DNA of 64,000 bases. Origin: Setaria digitata (lineage: Eukaryota > Nematoda > Chromadorea > Rhabditida > Setariidae). Location of the stretch: positions 1 to 64,000 of the forward strand of contig RCAB01000263.1 in assembly GCA_003640385.1 (NCBI GenBank), read 5' to 3'. The notes beneath the pieces are model-generated. The model worked only from the letters and a program-made list of their open reading frames with translations. It did not search any database and was not told the DNA's origin. Shown piece after piece: positions 24,101-37,476 of this stretch. Position numbers and translations under genes: made by a program. Within the stretch, counting starts at the first letter, position 1, and the number at the start of each line of letters is the position of its first letter.

Positions 24101-25030
24101 ATGGACTATTTATTACGGTGGATTCTTTTGATACTAGTTTCAGAAGTAGCACAATGTTATATCCAGGTTTTACCAGGTAAAGCAATATTGGTATTCAATG
24201 AATTCAAATAAGCAATTGATTAAATTATTGAGTTTTACAAATTAGTAAATGAAATATTATTTAAGAAATATTGCTATAATTAGTAGAATGACGCTTAACC
24301 AATAAAACTTCAAAAATTTTGTTAAATCAGCTTTTAAATTAAACTAAAATTTTTGAGCCACAATGTCAAATTACATTTGCACTTCCAATACTGAAGGTAT
24401 ATTACAGGCTCCTCATTCGAACAGTTAAAAGGCAAAGCGAAGATGTGGTTTGGTCCAGCAATGCCACCGATGATTCCTCCATTTTGCTACCCAATGAAGC
24501 CAGGTCAAGCACCAGCACAGCCGGCACCAGTACCACCACCACCAGTACCACCAGCGCCAGCACCAGTACCAGCACCACCAGCACCAGTACCAGCACCGCC
24601 AGCACCAGTACCAGGACCAGCACCGGCACCAGCACCCGCCCCAGCACCACCAGCAGGAATGCCGATGTACCCCAAGACTCCTTGGTGGTGTCCTCCTATG
24701 TTTCAAAAAGCACCAGTCCAAATCCCTATGGGACCTGGCGTGCAATACCCATATCAGCAACCCCAATATCAACCAATGCCACAATATCAGCCTCAGCCTC
24801 AGCCTCAGCCACAGCCATATGCTCCACAGTATCAGCCGCAACCTCAAGTATATCAGCCACAACCCCAAGTATATCAGCCACAACCGCAACATTATCAGCC
24901 CCATGTTCCACAACAACCGCAGGTTGGAGCAGGAGTGGTAGGATCATCTTTTTATGGCATGCCTGGAGAGGATTCTGAACCTGATGTAAGAGGTCCTTTA
25001 CTTGATCAATTTCAAGCAACTTTCACATGA
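24101..25030 (+). CDS. Secreted Pro/Ala/Gln-rich repeat protein
   Basis: Two exons, 24101-24176 and 24408-25030, join in phase to give about 232 residues. Residues 1-20 (LLRWILLILVSEVAQC) form a clear signal peptide. The mature part starts with a short segment containing FEQLKGKAKMWFGPAMPP, followed by about 50 residues of PAPVPAPP-type repeats and a short W/C segment. Then come QYQPQPQPQ and VYQPQPQ repeats, and an acidic C-terminus (GEDSEPDVRG...). An AATAAA follows at 25331. I do not recognise the family. Composition suggests a secreted, disordered or cuticle/eggshell-associated protein, which is inference. Open frames on the other strand and in another forward frame over the repeats are composition shadows. 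Confidence 0.8.
24523..24650 (+). repeat. Coding repeat, PAPVP-type units
   Basis: Tandem imperfect copies of a ccagcaccagta(cca)-like unit encode alternating Pro, Ala and Val. It lies inside the second exon of the secreted protein gene and is likely to vary in copy number between isolates. Confidence 0.85.
24766..24905 (+). repeat. Coding repeat, YQPQPQ-type units
   Basis: Repeated cagcctcagcc and caagtatatcagccacaaccc units encode Tyr/Gln/Pro repeats. The two blocks differ in codon choice, so expansion was by local duplication of each sub-unit. Confidence 0.85.
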
Positions 25031-27499
25031 GGATAGAAATATCTTTCCTGTATTTCATACACTATTGTATCCGGTTCTGTAATGCTTATTTCTATGCCCT
25101 GTATAATATTTTTGGATAGTTGTATCTTAAAAAAAAAAAAAAAAAAATCATACCATGACTTTTCCTTTTTCATCATAGAAAATAAGGAAAATAAAGAAGT
25201 AGCCGTAAAATTAAAAGATTTCATATTGTATTTTACCAAATAGGTACAAATGATAAGTTCCATTCACATCACAACTTATTTTTCTTTTCTTTTAATAAGA
25301 TGATATTGTAAATTGAAACATTTTCGTTGTAATAAAGTGATATAAAATGCACCATCTTTTGTAAAAATAACAACGGTTGGGATGACTTTGTTTTAAAGAA
25401 GCAATTTTGAAAAAAATTTAAGATGATTTAGTAATATCTATATTAGTAGAAATTTTCTTTTTTAACTTAACGGCGAGTTAAAGAAAACAGTCGATCTGGA
25501 AAGATAAGCAAGTTGGAAAACATAAGAAAAAATGATCAAATATATAAAGGCATTTAACTGTGCATTTGTGAATGCAAAATACCGATAAACTTAATCGGTA
25601 CTAAAAATACATTCGGCAATTTAATCCTACTATGATAGAAATCAACCCTTATTGCTTCAGTTTATACTGATTAAATAGTAAACTAATGGCTTTATTAACT
25701 TCAAAAAGTGCGTTTTTTTAATTGTTCAAAGAGTTATCATCAAAAATGAAAACAAATACGCGAAAGCTATGTAGTGCTATGTAGAAGTTATGGAAAGTGA
25801 ACTGATTTAATGTATTCCTCGCTTACTGAATATGTTATTCTGTTAAAATTTGGTTTAATAAAAATAAAAATTAGGTGACAGTGATCAGTAATATCCGATC
25901 AATTATTGGAAAATATCATACTTTTAATGAATAATGAATGATATTAGTAATAAGAATAAATAACAAATGATTACAGTAATGGTTAGTAATAGCAGCAAAC
26001 AATTATAATGACAATTAGTAATAATAATAAATATAGTAATATTCAGCAGCAGTAATAATATTTAACAGTTATACATAAATACTAACATCGAAGAAATATG
26101 CTGTGATATCATTTTATATTTCTCTTATAACATTTTAAAACATATACATTACGATAAGTTGCATTTTTATATTTCTCTTATAATATTTCAAAATATGTGC
26201 ATTTAGTGATACGGTAAGCTGCATTTTTGTGTTTCACCTATAACGTTTTAAAATATGCACATTTAGTGATACGGTAAGTTGCGGTTACGCCGTTGATTGG
26301 ATCATGTAGATGGATGCATTGTTGCCTGCTGCCTGTAATAATTGTTGCAAAAGAAAAAGAAAAGTTTTCTTGAAAAAAAATTCAATAAATTATTGCGCAA
26401 TTCGAGTTCAATTAAGTGCCAAACATTCGAAAGAAATTAATTAATTACTAAAGTTGAAGACTGAGATCTAATGAATTTTTAAATGGTTGATAGCAATGAT
26501 CAAAATTCATCAAATAACTGGAAAGAATGAAATAAGAGATGCAATGAAGATATGAAACTAAATAAATTTCTAATCAATCAGGAAAAAAAGATAATAGCAA
26601 AGATTAAATTAAAGATGTAAAAAAATTATTTAATTTCAAAAAAAATTTTTTCTTTTTAAGTGCGAAAAATTCATCGATATAATTGTTTATGTCTAGAATA
26701 AATTAAATAAATAAATATTAAATAAGGAGAAATTAATTCATTGTTTAGTCGGTTTAGAAGGAAAAAAACTCAATCAAATTTGCTCTTAGCTTTCAGAATA
26801 TTTTTTTTTTTAAACTTTTATAATGGAAAATTCTGAGGCGAAGCAAATAATTTGCATATTTTGAGAAAAAAAAAAGCGCGGAATCAGATCACTGCTGGTC
26901 AACTGAGTTATTTATCTAGTGAATCTTATAACAATAAGGATAATTAAGGAATCGCGGAGGTTGTAATCAAAATTATGTCTCTCTCTTATTTTAAATTTAA
27001 ACTTCTAGTAAGTGAGACTTTGTCGTTTGATCTTTTTTTTAGGTGACTAATTAATTTACCTTTTACATGGTATTATTTTAACACATTGCGACTTACTTGT
27101 TATTTATTTTTCATTTCTTTCTTTATTTTAGTTGCTTTTTTTTTTTTGAAATATGAATACTGCAGTAATTAAACGTGAAATTTTAGCTTAAAAATGACAG
27201 TAAAAGTTCTTTTTTTTCAATTAATTCTTTTACTATCATAATCACCGGTATTTTTTTTTTTTTTTTTTATTCCTAAAACTATAATCTTAAAGATAAATCA
27301 CTTTGGCGATTTATGATAAATTGTGTTAAAAGTTAATTTTATAAATTTTTTTACACGGCGATGATTTGTTGCTAATTTTTATTTCTATTTTTTTTTTTTT
27401 GCATTCTTGAAGATGGTTGATGCATCCATGAATCATTCTACGATCAACAATTCCTGTCAATCTACTATAAAGCTTACTTATTTTATTGTGTCACTTCAG
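25031..27499. other. Intergenic, noncoding
   Basis: The 3' flank of the Pro-rich gene (AATAAA at 25331-25336), then very AT-rich DNA. The only structure seen is a three-copy 60-bp repeat near 26.2 kb. Confidence 0.5.
26110..26282. repeat. Three-copy tandem repeat, period about 60 bp
   Basis: The copies run 26110-26162, 26163-26222 and 26223-26282. Each contains an attt...tataa...ttttaaaatat core and ends in ggtaagttgc or a variant. The first copy is shorter and lacks the tttagtgatac segment. Noncoding; function unknown. Confidence 0.8.
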
Positions 27500-27655
27500 A
27501 CTGTCTATCAGTAACAATGATCAGTAAGGATTATTGTCAATATTCTCAACAATACTTCACCAAAAAAATTAATCCATCGATAACAGGAACGATAACGTTG
27601 ACTAAATTTATGGATTATAGTGTTATCCGAAAATCAACTCCAGTTTTTCGTACAG
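27500..27655 (+). CDS. Possible orphan coding exon (phase 1/1)
   Basis: A U-rich tcacttcag acceptor and gtatat donor bracket 156 bases that stay open for 51 codons, beginning CLSVTMISKDYCQYSQQ. The exon enters and leaves in phase 1. That matches the signal-peptide exon of the upstream secreted gene (24101-24176), the segment at 28346 and the EGF exon at 35763. No homology is recognised. It could belong to an unseen gene or be an alternative exon of either neighbour. Confidence 0.3.
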
Positions 27656-28345
27656 GTATATAATTCATTTTCCGCTTTTACTTTTTCAAAATTAAGCCAA
27701 AAATCTAAGGAAATAAAAAGAAGATTTATTAAAAAAAATGATTATTGTTTTTATCATAATGCAATTATTTTACTATATGAATTATAACTTAACCAGCCAA
27801 TTTTTTTTTTCTTTTTTGTCATTTATTGTAAAATTATCTGGCAAATTTTTATTTATTTTACACAATAATTTATTAATCTAATTATAATGGATTATCACTA
27901 TTAGCTCAATTATTGTTTTTATAGATGCTTGTATAAGTTTTGCTTGTTTGCAAATTAATAGTAATTATTTGCTGCTCAGAAAATTTCACTAGTTGAAGCA
28001 ACTTTGAAAACGATGTTCTGCAGCATAGAATTTAAGATTTTTAGTAGTAAAAATAAAAATTGTCCTTTGCAAAAGTTTGCTATTATGTTCACTTACATTC
28101 ATGAATCATATTTTTTTTTTTGTTATATCGAGTCAACTGCACTAGAGTTGAAATCCGTTTCAGAGAACTTTTAAGGAAAATTTAGAAAAGATTCTCAAAC
28201 AACCATATATGGGAATGATGTGGATGGGAGAGAGAAAGGGAAATTATTGTTGATATTAGTTTTAAAGTTAGTGCATTTCAAAAGTCATTTCTGTTTGCTT
28301 TTCTTATTTGCTTTCGTAAAAAACTAGCTAACTTGTATCTTACAG

Positions 28346-28539
28346 TTGATCAAGAAAATTTTTATGAAAGGCTAAATAAGCTATTTTATAAGATGGTAGA
28401 AAGGAGATACATTCACCATCTCAGAGTTTCATACACAAGACAAGCCGATATCACAATAATCATAATCAATCATCATAAACATCGCTATCATCAATTGACG
28501 TTATCATTATCACTACTAACTATTACTAAACGAAATTAA
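28346..28539 (+). CDS. Possible terminal coding exon
   Basis: After a tatcttacag acceptor, an open frame of about 64 codons starts VDQENFYERLNKLFYKMVERR and ends at TAA 28537-28539. It joins in phase to 27655. The second half is a His/Ile/Leu-rich low-complexity stretch, which weakens the case. The real end may instead be a donor at ATG|gtagaa (near 28395). Confidence 0.25.
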
Positions 28540-31500
28540 AATTTCCAATATTTATATGTATATCCTAATCTAACATTCGGCTTTATTTGCTGATGCACTG
28601 ACTGCATCAGATTTTTTTTATTGTGAGTACTTCACTGATTCATTTTAGATTAAATTTACTTTCATGCAATTATGATGATTTTCAGCACTTCTGCACTACG
28701 TGCTTTTCAATTAAACTGTCTCTAAAAATGTTACATTTCTGTTAAAATAAAATTTCACATTAACACAATATATTCGTAAAATTCGAAAAACTTAAGATCT
28801 ACAGTCTTAATATTGTTGGCAGATAGATTTTCTTATTTTATTAATAGATACTGCTGCAGATTTGTGCTTAAAGAATAGATATTAAAAAATCGAGTTAAAT
28901 GAAAGCACTGCTTTTTTGTTTTTGTTAAATCGAAGAGAAAACAAATTCCGATTCCATGTTTGACATTTTTGAGTCATCCGATAAACAAATTGGTCTACTA
29001 ATAATATATTGATAATGAATGAATTCCTCAATACTAGCCAGTTTTTCGTTATTTTCCTTTATCATCCAGATCATAAATCTGTTTATTTCATTCGATTTTT
29101 TTGTGTGCTTTTTGTTTCATTAACAATTAATTATTTCATCATGTCTGAAGATAGTTTTAGAAAATTTATGCGAAAAAAATTGCAGGATAAAACAATTTGA
29201 AATCGAATTATTGAAGAAATTTTGCAAGCTATTTCTATCTACAATGGATTTTATTTTAAAAAAAAAAAAGAAAAATTACTACCGTATAATTTATATTTTT
29301 AAAATGTAAATTTTTTTTTTTTTAGATTTTCTTACAAAATTGTTCATAATTTTAAATCTTAATCATTCATGCATATTATTTCTGATGATCATTACTTTAA
29401 ATGTATTCATGGCAGCTATGGTAATAATTTACTAATTAGATAATATTGTACTTGAATAATTTTCAAGCTATAAAACAAAAAACTTGTGGCAAAATGGATG
29501 CCGATTAGTTCAGGTAACATTTTATCATCGGTATACGTATAAATATATTTATTATATATATTTCTACATGATGTACCAATGAATTTATATGACTTCCTGT
29601 ATTGGAACAACTGATACATGTCCTGACAACATTTACGCATTCCTTACTCTTGTCTTTATCGTTGTTCTGTTTGTTTGTCCTTGTCGGTCTTTTGTCACAT
29701 TCATGCAAAACATCGTAATATATCAGCAATTTCAAATAGCATTTCATTTAAGATAGATGTAGTAATGGTCAAAAGTGTTGTAGGAACAATAATTTTTATT
29801 GGTTTCATATTGTTATTCAATTTATAAAATAAAACAGTAAGTAAAAGTAGCTAACAAAAGTAACAATAAATTATTGTTTTGCAATAATTTAATTATAATT
29901 AGTAGTAGTAGTGGTCATAAATATATATATATTAAAAATGGTTCTTGAGGGATGACATCAAATATATCTTTTTATGCAAAATACCATTACGAGCACACTT
30001 TGAATTTCTACTGCATTCAAATACTGCGCACGCTTCATGCAAATTTGTTTTTAGATAGACAGGTAATATCAGTGGATTCTTGCTAAACAATTTCATATTT
30101 ATGGCCCTCCACTCATCAGTCTCATTTCTTCTCTTTGACACTCTCGACTATTCATTTACATGCGCATATTTTCATGATCTCTCAAACTTGGAGCTGTGAT
30201 ATCTAAGGTCATGACTTTTTTCCCTAAATTCAATTTTAAATTTATGGTTTTTTTTTCGACCATCTTTTATGACAATTCTTCAACATTTTTATCTATACAA
30301 TGAATTAACATTCATTTTCAGCAATTTTTTTATCTTACCAAATTACATTTCTCGTATTGTGATAATTTTTTTTTTTCTTTATAAGCAAATTTGATTCAAG
30401 TACACTAATTCATCCTCTTCTTAATTTTCATTTTCAAATTATCCATTATTAATTTGGTGATTTTACTTGTAAATCCACGTTATATTTTCTCACTTATTTA
30501 ATTATATCACAAGAGGTCTGCATGTCATAGCACCAAATTTATTATATTGCTACTTTCCTGTAAATAATACTTAATGTCATCAGTCATCAATTTTTCCTGA
30601 AAAAAAAAAAAAAAAAAAAAAAAAAAGAAAAAAATACTGAGGCTTAAGTTAAGCATTACAAGCAAATCACAAAATTTGAATTTCACTTAGTCTTTTCCAT
30701 TTTTTCTATTTATAAAAAAGTTTCCAATTCTTACTAGTATTATAATAGTTTCTTCGTCGATAAGTCCAAATAATAATGCAAATATTTTCGTTATATTTTA
30801 TACAGCATTTATTTTTATACATTTCAAACAAGTCTTATATAAATAATTTTAGTAATGGCGAAAAAATTTGTTCCTAGAATATACAATAATAGTACGAAAT
30901 TTGAAAAATCCGATTAGTTAATTAGTTTGTAAAACAATTACTCTTTCAGTTACATCTGAAAACTCAAGAATAATAATTTATAATAATTTAATTAGTTAAA
31001 TGATGACAATAAATATATATTTGTCATATAAATTATAATACCGTCAAATATAAGTTTTTTTTTTTTTTTTTTTTTTTTCTGCATAATGAATAATTGTAAA
31101 CTATATGGGTGGCATAATTTGAAAAATTTTATTCTTACCTTGTAGCCTTCACTCTTTTCTCTTTCTGTTCTTTTCTTTTTCTTCTTCTTCTTTTTCTTTT
31201 TTTTTTTTTTTCGCTTTTCCGGACGGAATAGCAGCGTTGTGTATCGTTTATGAACCGAAACTGATCACTTTTTGAGCACTTTATTGCTATCCTTTTATCG
31301 TTTCTTCAATTTTTTTTCCTTCTTCATTTTGTTTGTTCATTCTTAGTTAAAAATATTCAACCTTCTTTTTCCTTTTATAATCATTATGTTATGCCGCCAT
31401 TATCAATCATTTCATACCGTATCTCTACAATTAACGATTGCTTTTTTTTTTTTTTTCTCCTAGAATTAAACTGACAACACGTCTCTATTATTTTGATTAT

Positions 31501-33372
31501 CATTAATTTAACTTCCCATTATTGCCAATTAGTTCATTTTCCATTAAAAACAAAAAAAAAAAAAAATTCCATCCATGAGATGATAATGCTTTTTTTTTTT
31601 TTTTTTTTAATCATAACTAAAACAAAACAAAATAAAAATTTTTAATATTCTATGAAATGTAATCTTTTTTTTGCAAACTGTTAAAGGCATCTTAAAATTT
31701 TTTCTTTCTTTTTTTTTTTTTTCTTTTTCTTTGAACCACTCCAATATACCTTCTATTTTCCAACTTTGGTACTGGAAATTTCTCAAACTTTCCCATTTGC
31801 TAAAATTTTCAATTCCTTTTTTTTTTCCTACTAAAAAAAATTGCATGGAACATCTTAAAATTATTTTAAATTTTCGAGCAAAAACGTGAAAAGAAAGGAA
31901 AGCTAAAAATTATGTGTAATAGACAAAATTTATCGAATTAAATTCTTTCTTCTTTCATTTCTATTTTTCAATATTCTTCCGCAGTCTTGCATTTTTCCTT
32001 TTCATTTTACATCTTTTCAATGAATCAAAGCATATTGACAGTAATGTACATTGATACATTGCTTGAAATGGAGCACCAGGTGCTTGCATTTTCTTTTTTT
32101 TTTTTTTTTTTTTTTTTTTTTCTAAAAAATTTGGTTCAAGAAATGCATGCTTTCGATACATTATAATTAGAACTACTGGATCATACTACTGCTGCAATTG
32201 CAACTAACTATCCGTTCGGTCATTTCAATTTTTATCATAATTTCACCTCCCTGTTAGTTCAATTAGTTTATTTCTATTTTTATATTACTTTCGTTTTTTT
32301 TTTTGTCTCTCTCTTTCATTCTCTCAAGAAATCTTCATTAAAATTTTATTCTTGAAAAAAATTTCATAAAATTATCAGAAATTTTCGTTAAAAAAACAAA
32401 TTTTAGCATTTTCGAAATTGTCATCATTTGTTAATCAGTTATTTCTCGCACTTCAAAAACTGCAAAATTATGAAAGACAGAAGAAAAAAAAAAAAAAGAA
32501 TAAAATCAAAATTTGTAAGAAAAAAAATTCCAAAATTATTTATTATTTAACATTTCTAGCGAATTATTTGTAACATTTAATATTTCAACTTTTTTTTTTT
32601 TTTTTCTTTTTAGATTTTCACTATTTGACATTCTAGATTTTATTCGATTTTATTTATGTTTATAAATAATTTCTCATTCTTTCCATATTATATAACTCTT
32701 ACAACAGGAATACATTACATTTAAACACACTTATTTCTCCATTCCATAAATCCTAAAATTTTTGTCTTTATTCTAGAAATTTCATTTTTGCAACATAAAA
32801 ACGACATAAACTGTGATACTACATAGTTTGCAATTTACTAACTTTTACATCTTACTGTTTACACATATATCTTCATATTTCATAAATCCTAATACTTTTC
32901 ATTTTACAAATATTTTTTCGACAGAAGGGAAAAGCAGTAGCCGCAATAAGCATGGATACTGTATGTTAGCAAAAATTTCTTGTATTTTTAATTTTTAATT
33001 AAAATCTAATATGTATGTATATCTTTTCTTTTTTTTTTTTTTGTTTTCAAGAAAATAAATATTCCGTTATTATTGCACATTCCACTTTCTGAAGACAAAA
33101 TATATAGAACACGGATAATGACAAAATTTTGGCACCTTTTTACATATTTCCGTTCATATTTGCTGTCATAAATTATAATCATTCACCTTGACGTATTGAC
33201 TTTCATCATATCTGAATCTGTTACACCAGAATACCGAATATTATTTCTGATACTAACTTTTATCAATTTAAGCATATTAATTTTACAAAAACTTAGCAAT
33301 CAATGGTTGTGGTAATTTTTAACTTTATTTACCTTTCTTTTTTTTCTTTTTTTTTTTTCTTTTTCTTTTTAG
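28540..33372. other. Noncoding region upstream of the EGF-ligand gene
   Basis: Very AT-rich with dense T and A homopolymers (30599-30626, 31057-31078, 32094-32120). No exon with recognisable homology was found. It probably holds regulatory DNA and possibly undetected 5' exons of the EGF-ligand gene, whose first recognised exon has a strong acceptor at 33372. Confidence 0.45.
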
Positions 33373-33379
33373 GATAAAT

Positions 33380-36300
33380 ATGTTGTTGCTAAGAATTTTA
33401 GGATTGCAAAAGAGGGGAAACAGCTTGAATGTGCCAAAATTTGCCACGAATGCAGTAAAATTGTGGAAATCGGAATTTTCCGGCACGTATTCATCACCAC
33501 ATAAACGAGTCGAATTGTCGCGGCAGAAGCATCATCCATGCACACGGCATAATAAGCCGATTACGTATCTTGAAAAACGTTGCATTACGTTCGTTACCGC
33601 AGTGGCACCACGTGTACTACAAAGTACTTTGCTTACGCTACTCCAGCTAATTGGTTTACCGGTATTGGTAGGTATGTTTGTTTCTTTTTTTGTAAGTCCA
33701 AATTTCATGCGATAGGGTAGAAAAATTAGATTTTCCCGTTCCATGTTAGTGTTCAAGTAACATTATCCTATTAACTGGAATCTTTAGTTTAATAGAAATT
33801 AAAAAAATTGGCTCCTAAAAAGAAAAAAATTTCATAGCATTTCATTAAAAATATATGAAATTTGGAATTTTATTTAATAAATAACTTTTCGGCGCAAAAC
33901 AAATTAATGAATCGATGAGAACGGCAATATCGACATCTATGCTATATTACAATCAAGGTCATATATATTAAATCCATTCGACAAATATCTATGTGATACC
34001 CACTGTATATGCAAACAATCCGTTTTGATTAATTCTACAAAATATTTCTTAGTTACAATGAAAATATTTGAAATAAATTAGCGTATCTGTTATCAAATAT
34101 ATTTCGGTAAACTTCGGAAAATTTTCTCAGACTTTGGTAAATTTCCCAGCAGCTTTTTTTTTTTTTTCTTTTTTCTCCGCTTTCCCTCTGATATTTATTG
34201 TTCGTTTTAATTGAAATATGTAATTCCTCACAATGGCAAATCTGATTTTGAGTGGAAAGAGTTCAATCGAAATGAAATTAAATCTTGAGAAGTTTGATTG
34301 AAAATTATTATAGAAATGATAAAGGATTATATTTAATTATACCGCAGTAGAAAATATATCTTTTAAAAAAAAATATCGAGCAAATTGAGATGATGGCTAT
34401 CACATGTCTGTTAATGAGGACTAACTGAAATGGAATATTTATAATCAAATAAGGTTTTTAAATTAAGCATCAAGTTTTCATCCTGAAAATATAAACTTTG
34501 TTCTGGCACAATATGCACAATTATGCCATACCTCTATAACTTTAGGTCATTATGTATTATAAATATCTGATAATAAAATGTCACAAGTTTCTAAATTCAA
34601 ACAAAAATTTACATTTTATAATAGACATTAGAAGTAGGAAATAATTATCATCCTATATTATTCATTTATTCAAGCTCATCAAGTGGTTTGGTATTATATT
34701 ATATTACAGTCACATAGTAATAGATGACAATAATTCCAAATAACCTAATTACATATAATTCTTAAAACTTTTTCTATTTTCTATTTTATTTTTATTCTTT
34801 CTATTATACAATTTTTTTCTTCTAAGCATTTGGAAACCGAATTTCTGAAATGGAAGAAAGCATTTAATCTTGTCCATATTTAGCAAGATCATATTTTTGA
34901 TAATTTCAAAATTTGATATTAATAGAAGTGTGAATACTTGATGGAAAATTATTCGATTTCAATTTTGCTTTCTTGACTCTTCTTATAAATGAGAGATCCT
35001 GTAGTATCGATAAAGTTATTTGCATCACACACCTGGCGACCAAAAACAGTTAGCCAATTACCGTAATTGATGCCATACATTTCCAGCTTAAAAACATCAT
35101 CACAAAATATAAAACTTGCTTTTTTTTTCTCTCTCTCTCTCTCTCATTTTTTTTTTAATATCAATGATACCATGTAAAAATGTTATCTTCATATCTTAAT
35201 GAAATTTTATTGTAATTAATAATTTAGTTGTTTGAAATGAAGTGAATTCTATTAATTTTCAGTGCAAATGAAGATGATAAAATTTTAAAACGGGAAAAAA
35301 AGTGATATCAAGGATATAGTTAAATTATAAGAAGGTAACGCAATGTTAAAGCAGTGCAGATGTTTTGAAAAATAACGTCAATCTTATAATTATGCACAAT
35401 TGTATACATTTCCACAATATAACTGTGCTTCAGCAGGTGTTTCGTATTTTTCATGTAAAAAAAAAAAAGGAAAAAAAAAGGAAAAAATTGGGCATATTTT
35501 TCTTTTCCTTTTTTTTTTTTGTCATATTTATAAGAAAAGAGTTTTCTTCTTAATATTTAAGTTAAAAATTTGCATTTTCCTTGAATTTAACCAGCAAATG
35601 ATTTTAGTTTTCTTTTTTTTTTTTTTTTTTTTTTTTCTGACCACATAAAGAATTTTCTTTTTTTGCTGCTTATAAAACGATTAAATAAAAATGGGAAGCA
35701 AATAATTCTCAATATGATGATTTTTGAGTTTTAAGTTTTTAAGAGAGGCAAATTTTTAACAGGTGGTTGTTCAACACGTTCACGATACGATCAGAAGAAA
35801 CTATCACAATCACATCGATTTGTTGAACTTTACGATTGCCCGGAAGCTTATTGGGGTTACTGTCGAAACGGTGGCATTTGTAAGATGACAACAGATATTT
35901 CACAACGAACTGTACCAATTTGCTCGTGAGTAGTCTAAATTCAATTTTTTATTAACAAAAAAAGAAAACAGAATAGTAATGGAAAAATTTTTTTACAAAG
36001 AGTCAAGAATAAAGTTTTTGTGATGCAAAAAGAAGAGTTGTTTAAAATTTGTGGAATTTTCAGGAATTCCTAATTAATTTTTTACTTCTCACAGTATCGA
36101 CAAATTTATTTTTATTTATTTATTTATTTATTTTTTTCTTTTTGTTAGCTGCCCAACAGGATTCCGTGGTCGACAATGTGAACTAATCAACGATCCTAAT
36201 ATTTACTTTTCGCGACAACAAGGTCAAATGCAAATGGCCGCTATGTCGGGCGTTGTGGTTGCAATTATGTTTGTAATTTTGTTTGTGTCATTTGTGATAT

Positions 36301-37476
36301 ACTTTTATAGGAGGTAAAATTTCCTTTTATCACATTTATTTAAGTAAAAATCTAAATTTTCATTTATGTTAACAGACAAATGCCTAAGCAATTAACCGGT
36401 AATAATGTTTAATTCATTTAATTCATAATTCATTTATATTTTTCAAAAAGGCAATAAATCTCTTTTTTTTTCTTTTGGTTTTTATATTCTTCAGCATTTT
36501 ACCTCTTACAAACAAGTAAAAATATACTCCATTTAGATATATGAAATATGGAATAGAAGAAAGCAATTCATTCGATACATTTGATACTTTGGAACTTTCG
36601 CCATCGATAAATAGCCAAAGACAGGATCCACGTTCAATTATAACTGAGGTTGCTATAATTTTGAATTGATTTTCTTGTAGCAGAAATTTAAGAAATTAAA
36701 AATTGGAATTGAAATGATGCTTTTTTTTTTTCCTCCTTTTCCTTCTCTAACGAATTAATATTTCTTCAAAAGCTTGAAATAATCTTATAGAATCTGTTGA
36801 AATTTTCAGCATTATTTAATCATTTAGCATCTTATATATTAGTACAGATTTTTGCAAATTTGAACACGACACCTACATCAGCTATCCGAAGGAAACTTTT
36901 CATACTAACCGTTAAAAATGCTCTTGTATAACTGCTTGACTATTGATAACTCAAGCCACATGATATCACCTTTGAGTTCAATATCAGCCTTCTGTGTCTA
37001 GCATCTCATCGTATAAAATGATGCAAAAATACCTTATGTATCGATCATTTATCAGACTATTGATAATTCAGAGCACAGATAAGAAAAAAAAAAAAAAGAA
37101 TTACTCTATTCATTCATTGATTATGGCTGAATTTGTTAAAGGAAGTATCATTACAACTCTATGATTCACACAATTTATCTGTATTTTTAAATTTGGTTTG
37201 GGCGTTTTTTTTTTTGTGAAACGAATTCATAAAAGACAATTTTTGATGCTTTTGCAGAAAAATGAAATAGTGGAAGTTGAAGCAGAGCACCCATCAATGC
37301 ATAAACATTTGGTTGAAAAAGTGAACCATCCATCAACTGTTTTTGAAATGTTCACATTAACGGAATATCCGAATAAGGAATACATTCACTCTCACAGTAT
37401 GGCCAATATGGCCACAAAAAATCGAAATGTGCCAAGAAGAGCACGACCTAGTATTATTGTTTTACCTGAAATATAG
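33380..37476 (+). CDS. lin-3: Membrane-anchored EGF-family ligand (LIN-3/Spitz type)
   Basis: Predicted precursor of an EGF-receptor ligand. Exons 33380-33671, 35763-35925, 36149-36313, 36537-36648 and 37258-37476 join in phase to about 316 residues. A hydrophobic stretch (LLTLLQLIGLPVLVG, residues about 84-98) precedes Cys100. One EGF module follows with Cys at about 123, 131, 137, 151, 153 and 162 (spacing 7-5-13-1-8). After a short stalk come a single membrane span (about 183-206) and a cytoplasmic tail of about 110 residues. One EGF module directly before the span is the TGF-alpha/Spitz/LIN-3 layout. The start is uncertain: ATG33380 follows a strong acceptor (33372) but leaves about 80 residues before the hydrophobic leader, so upstream exons may exist. 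Confidence 0.85.

Noticed and set aside
24425..25019. Long open frames on the minus strand and in the second forward frame over the Pro-rich gene
   Set aside because: They are translations of the same repeats (Trp/Leu, Val/Leu or Ser/Thr runs) with no signal peptide or splice context.
29932..30141. 69-codon minus-strand open frame with three Cys residues
   Set aside because: Composition is protein-like, but no homology, splice sites or neighbouring exons could be found.
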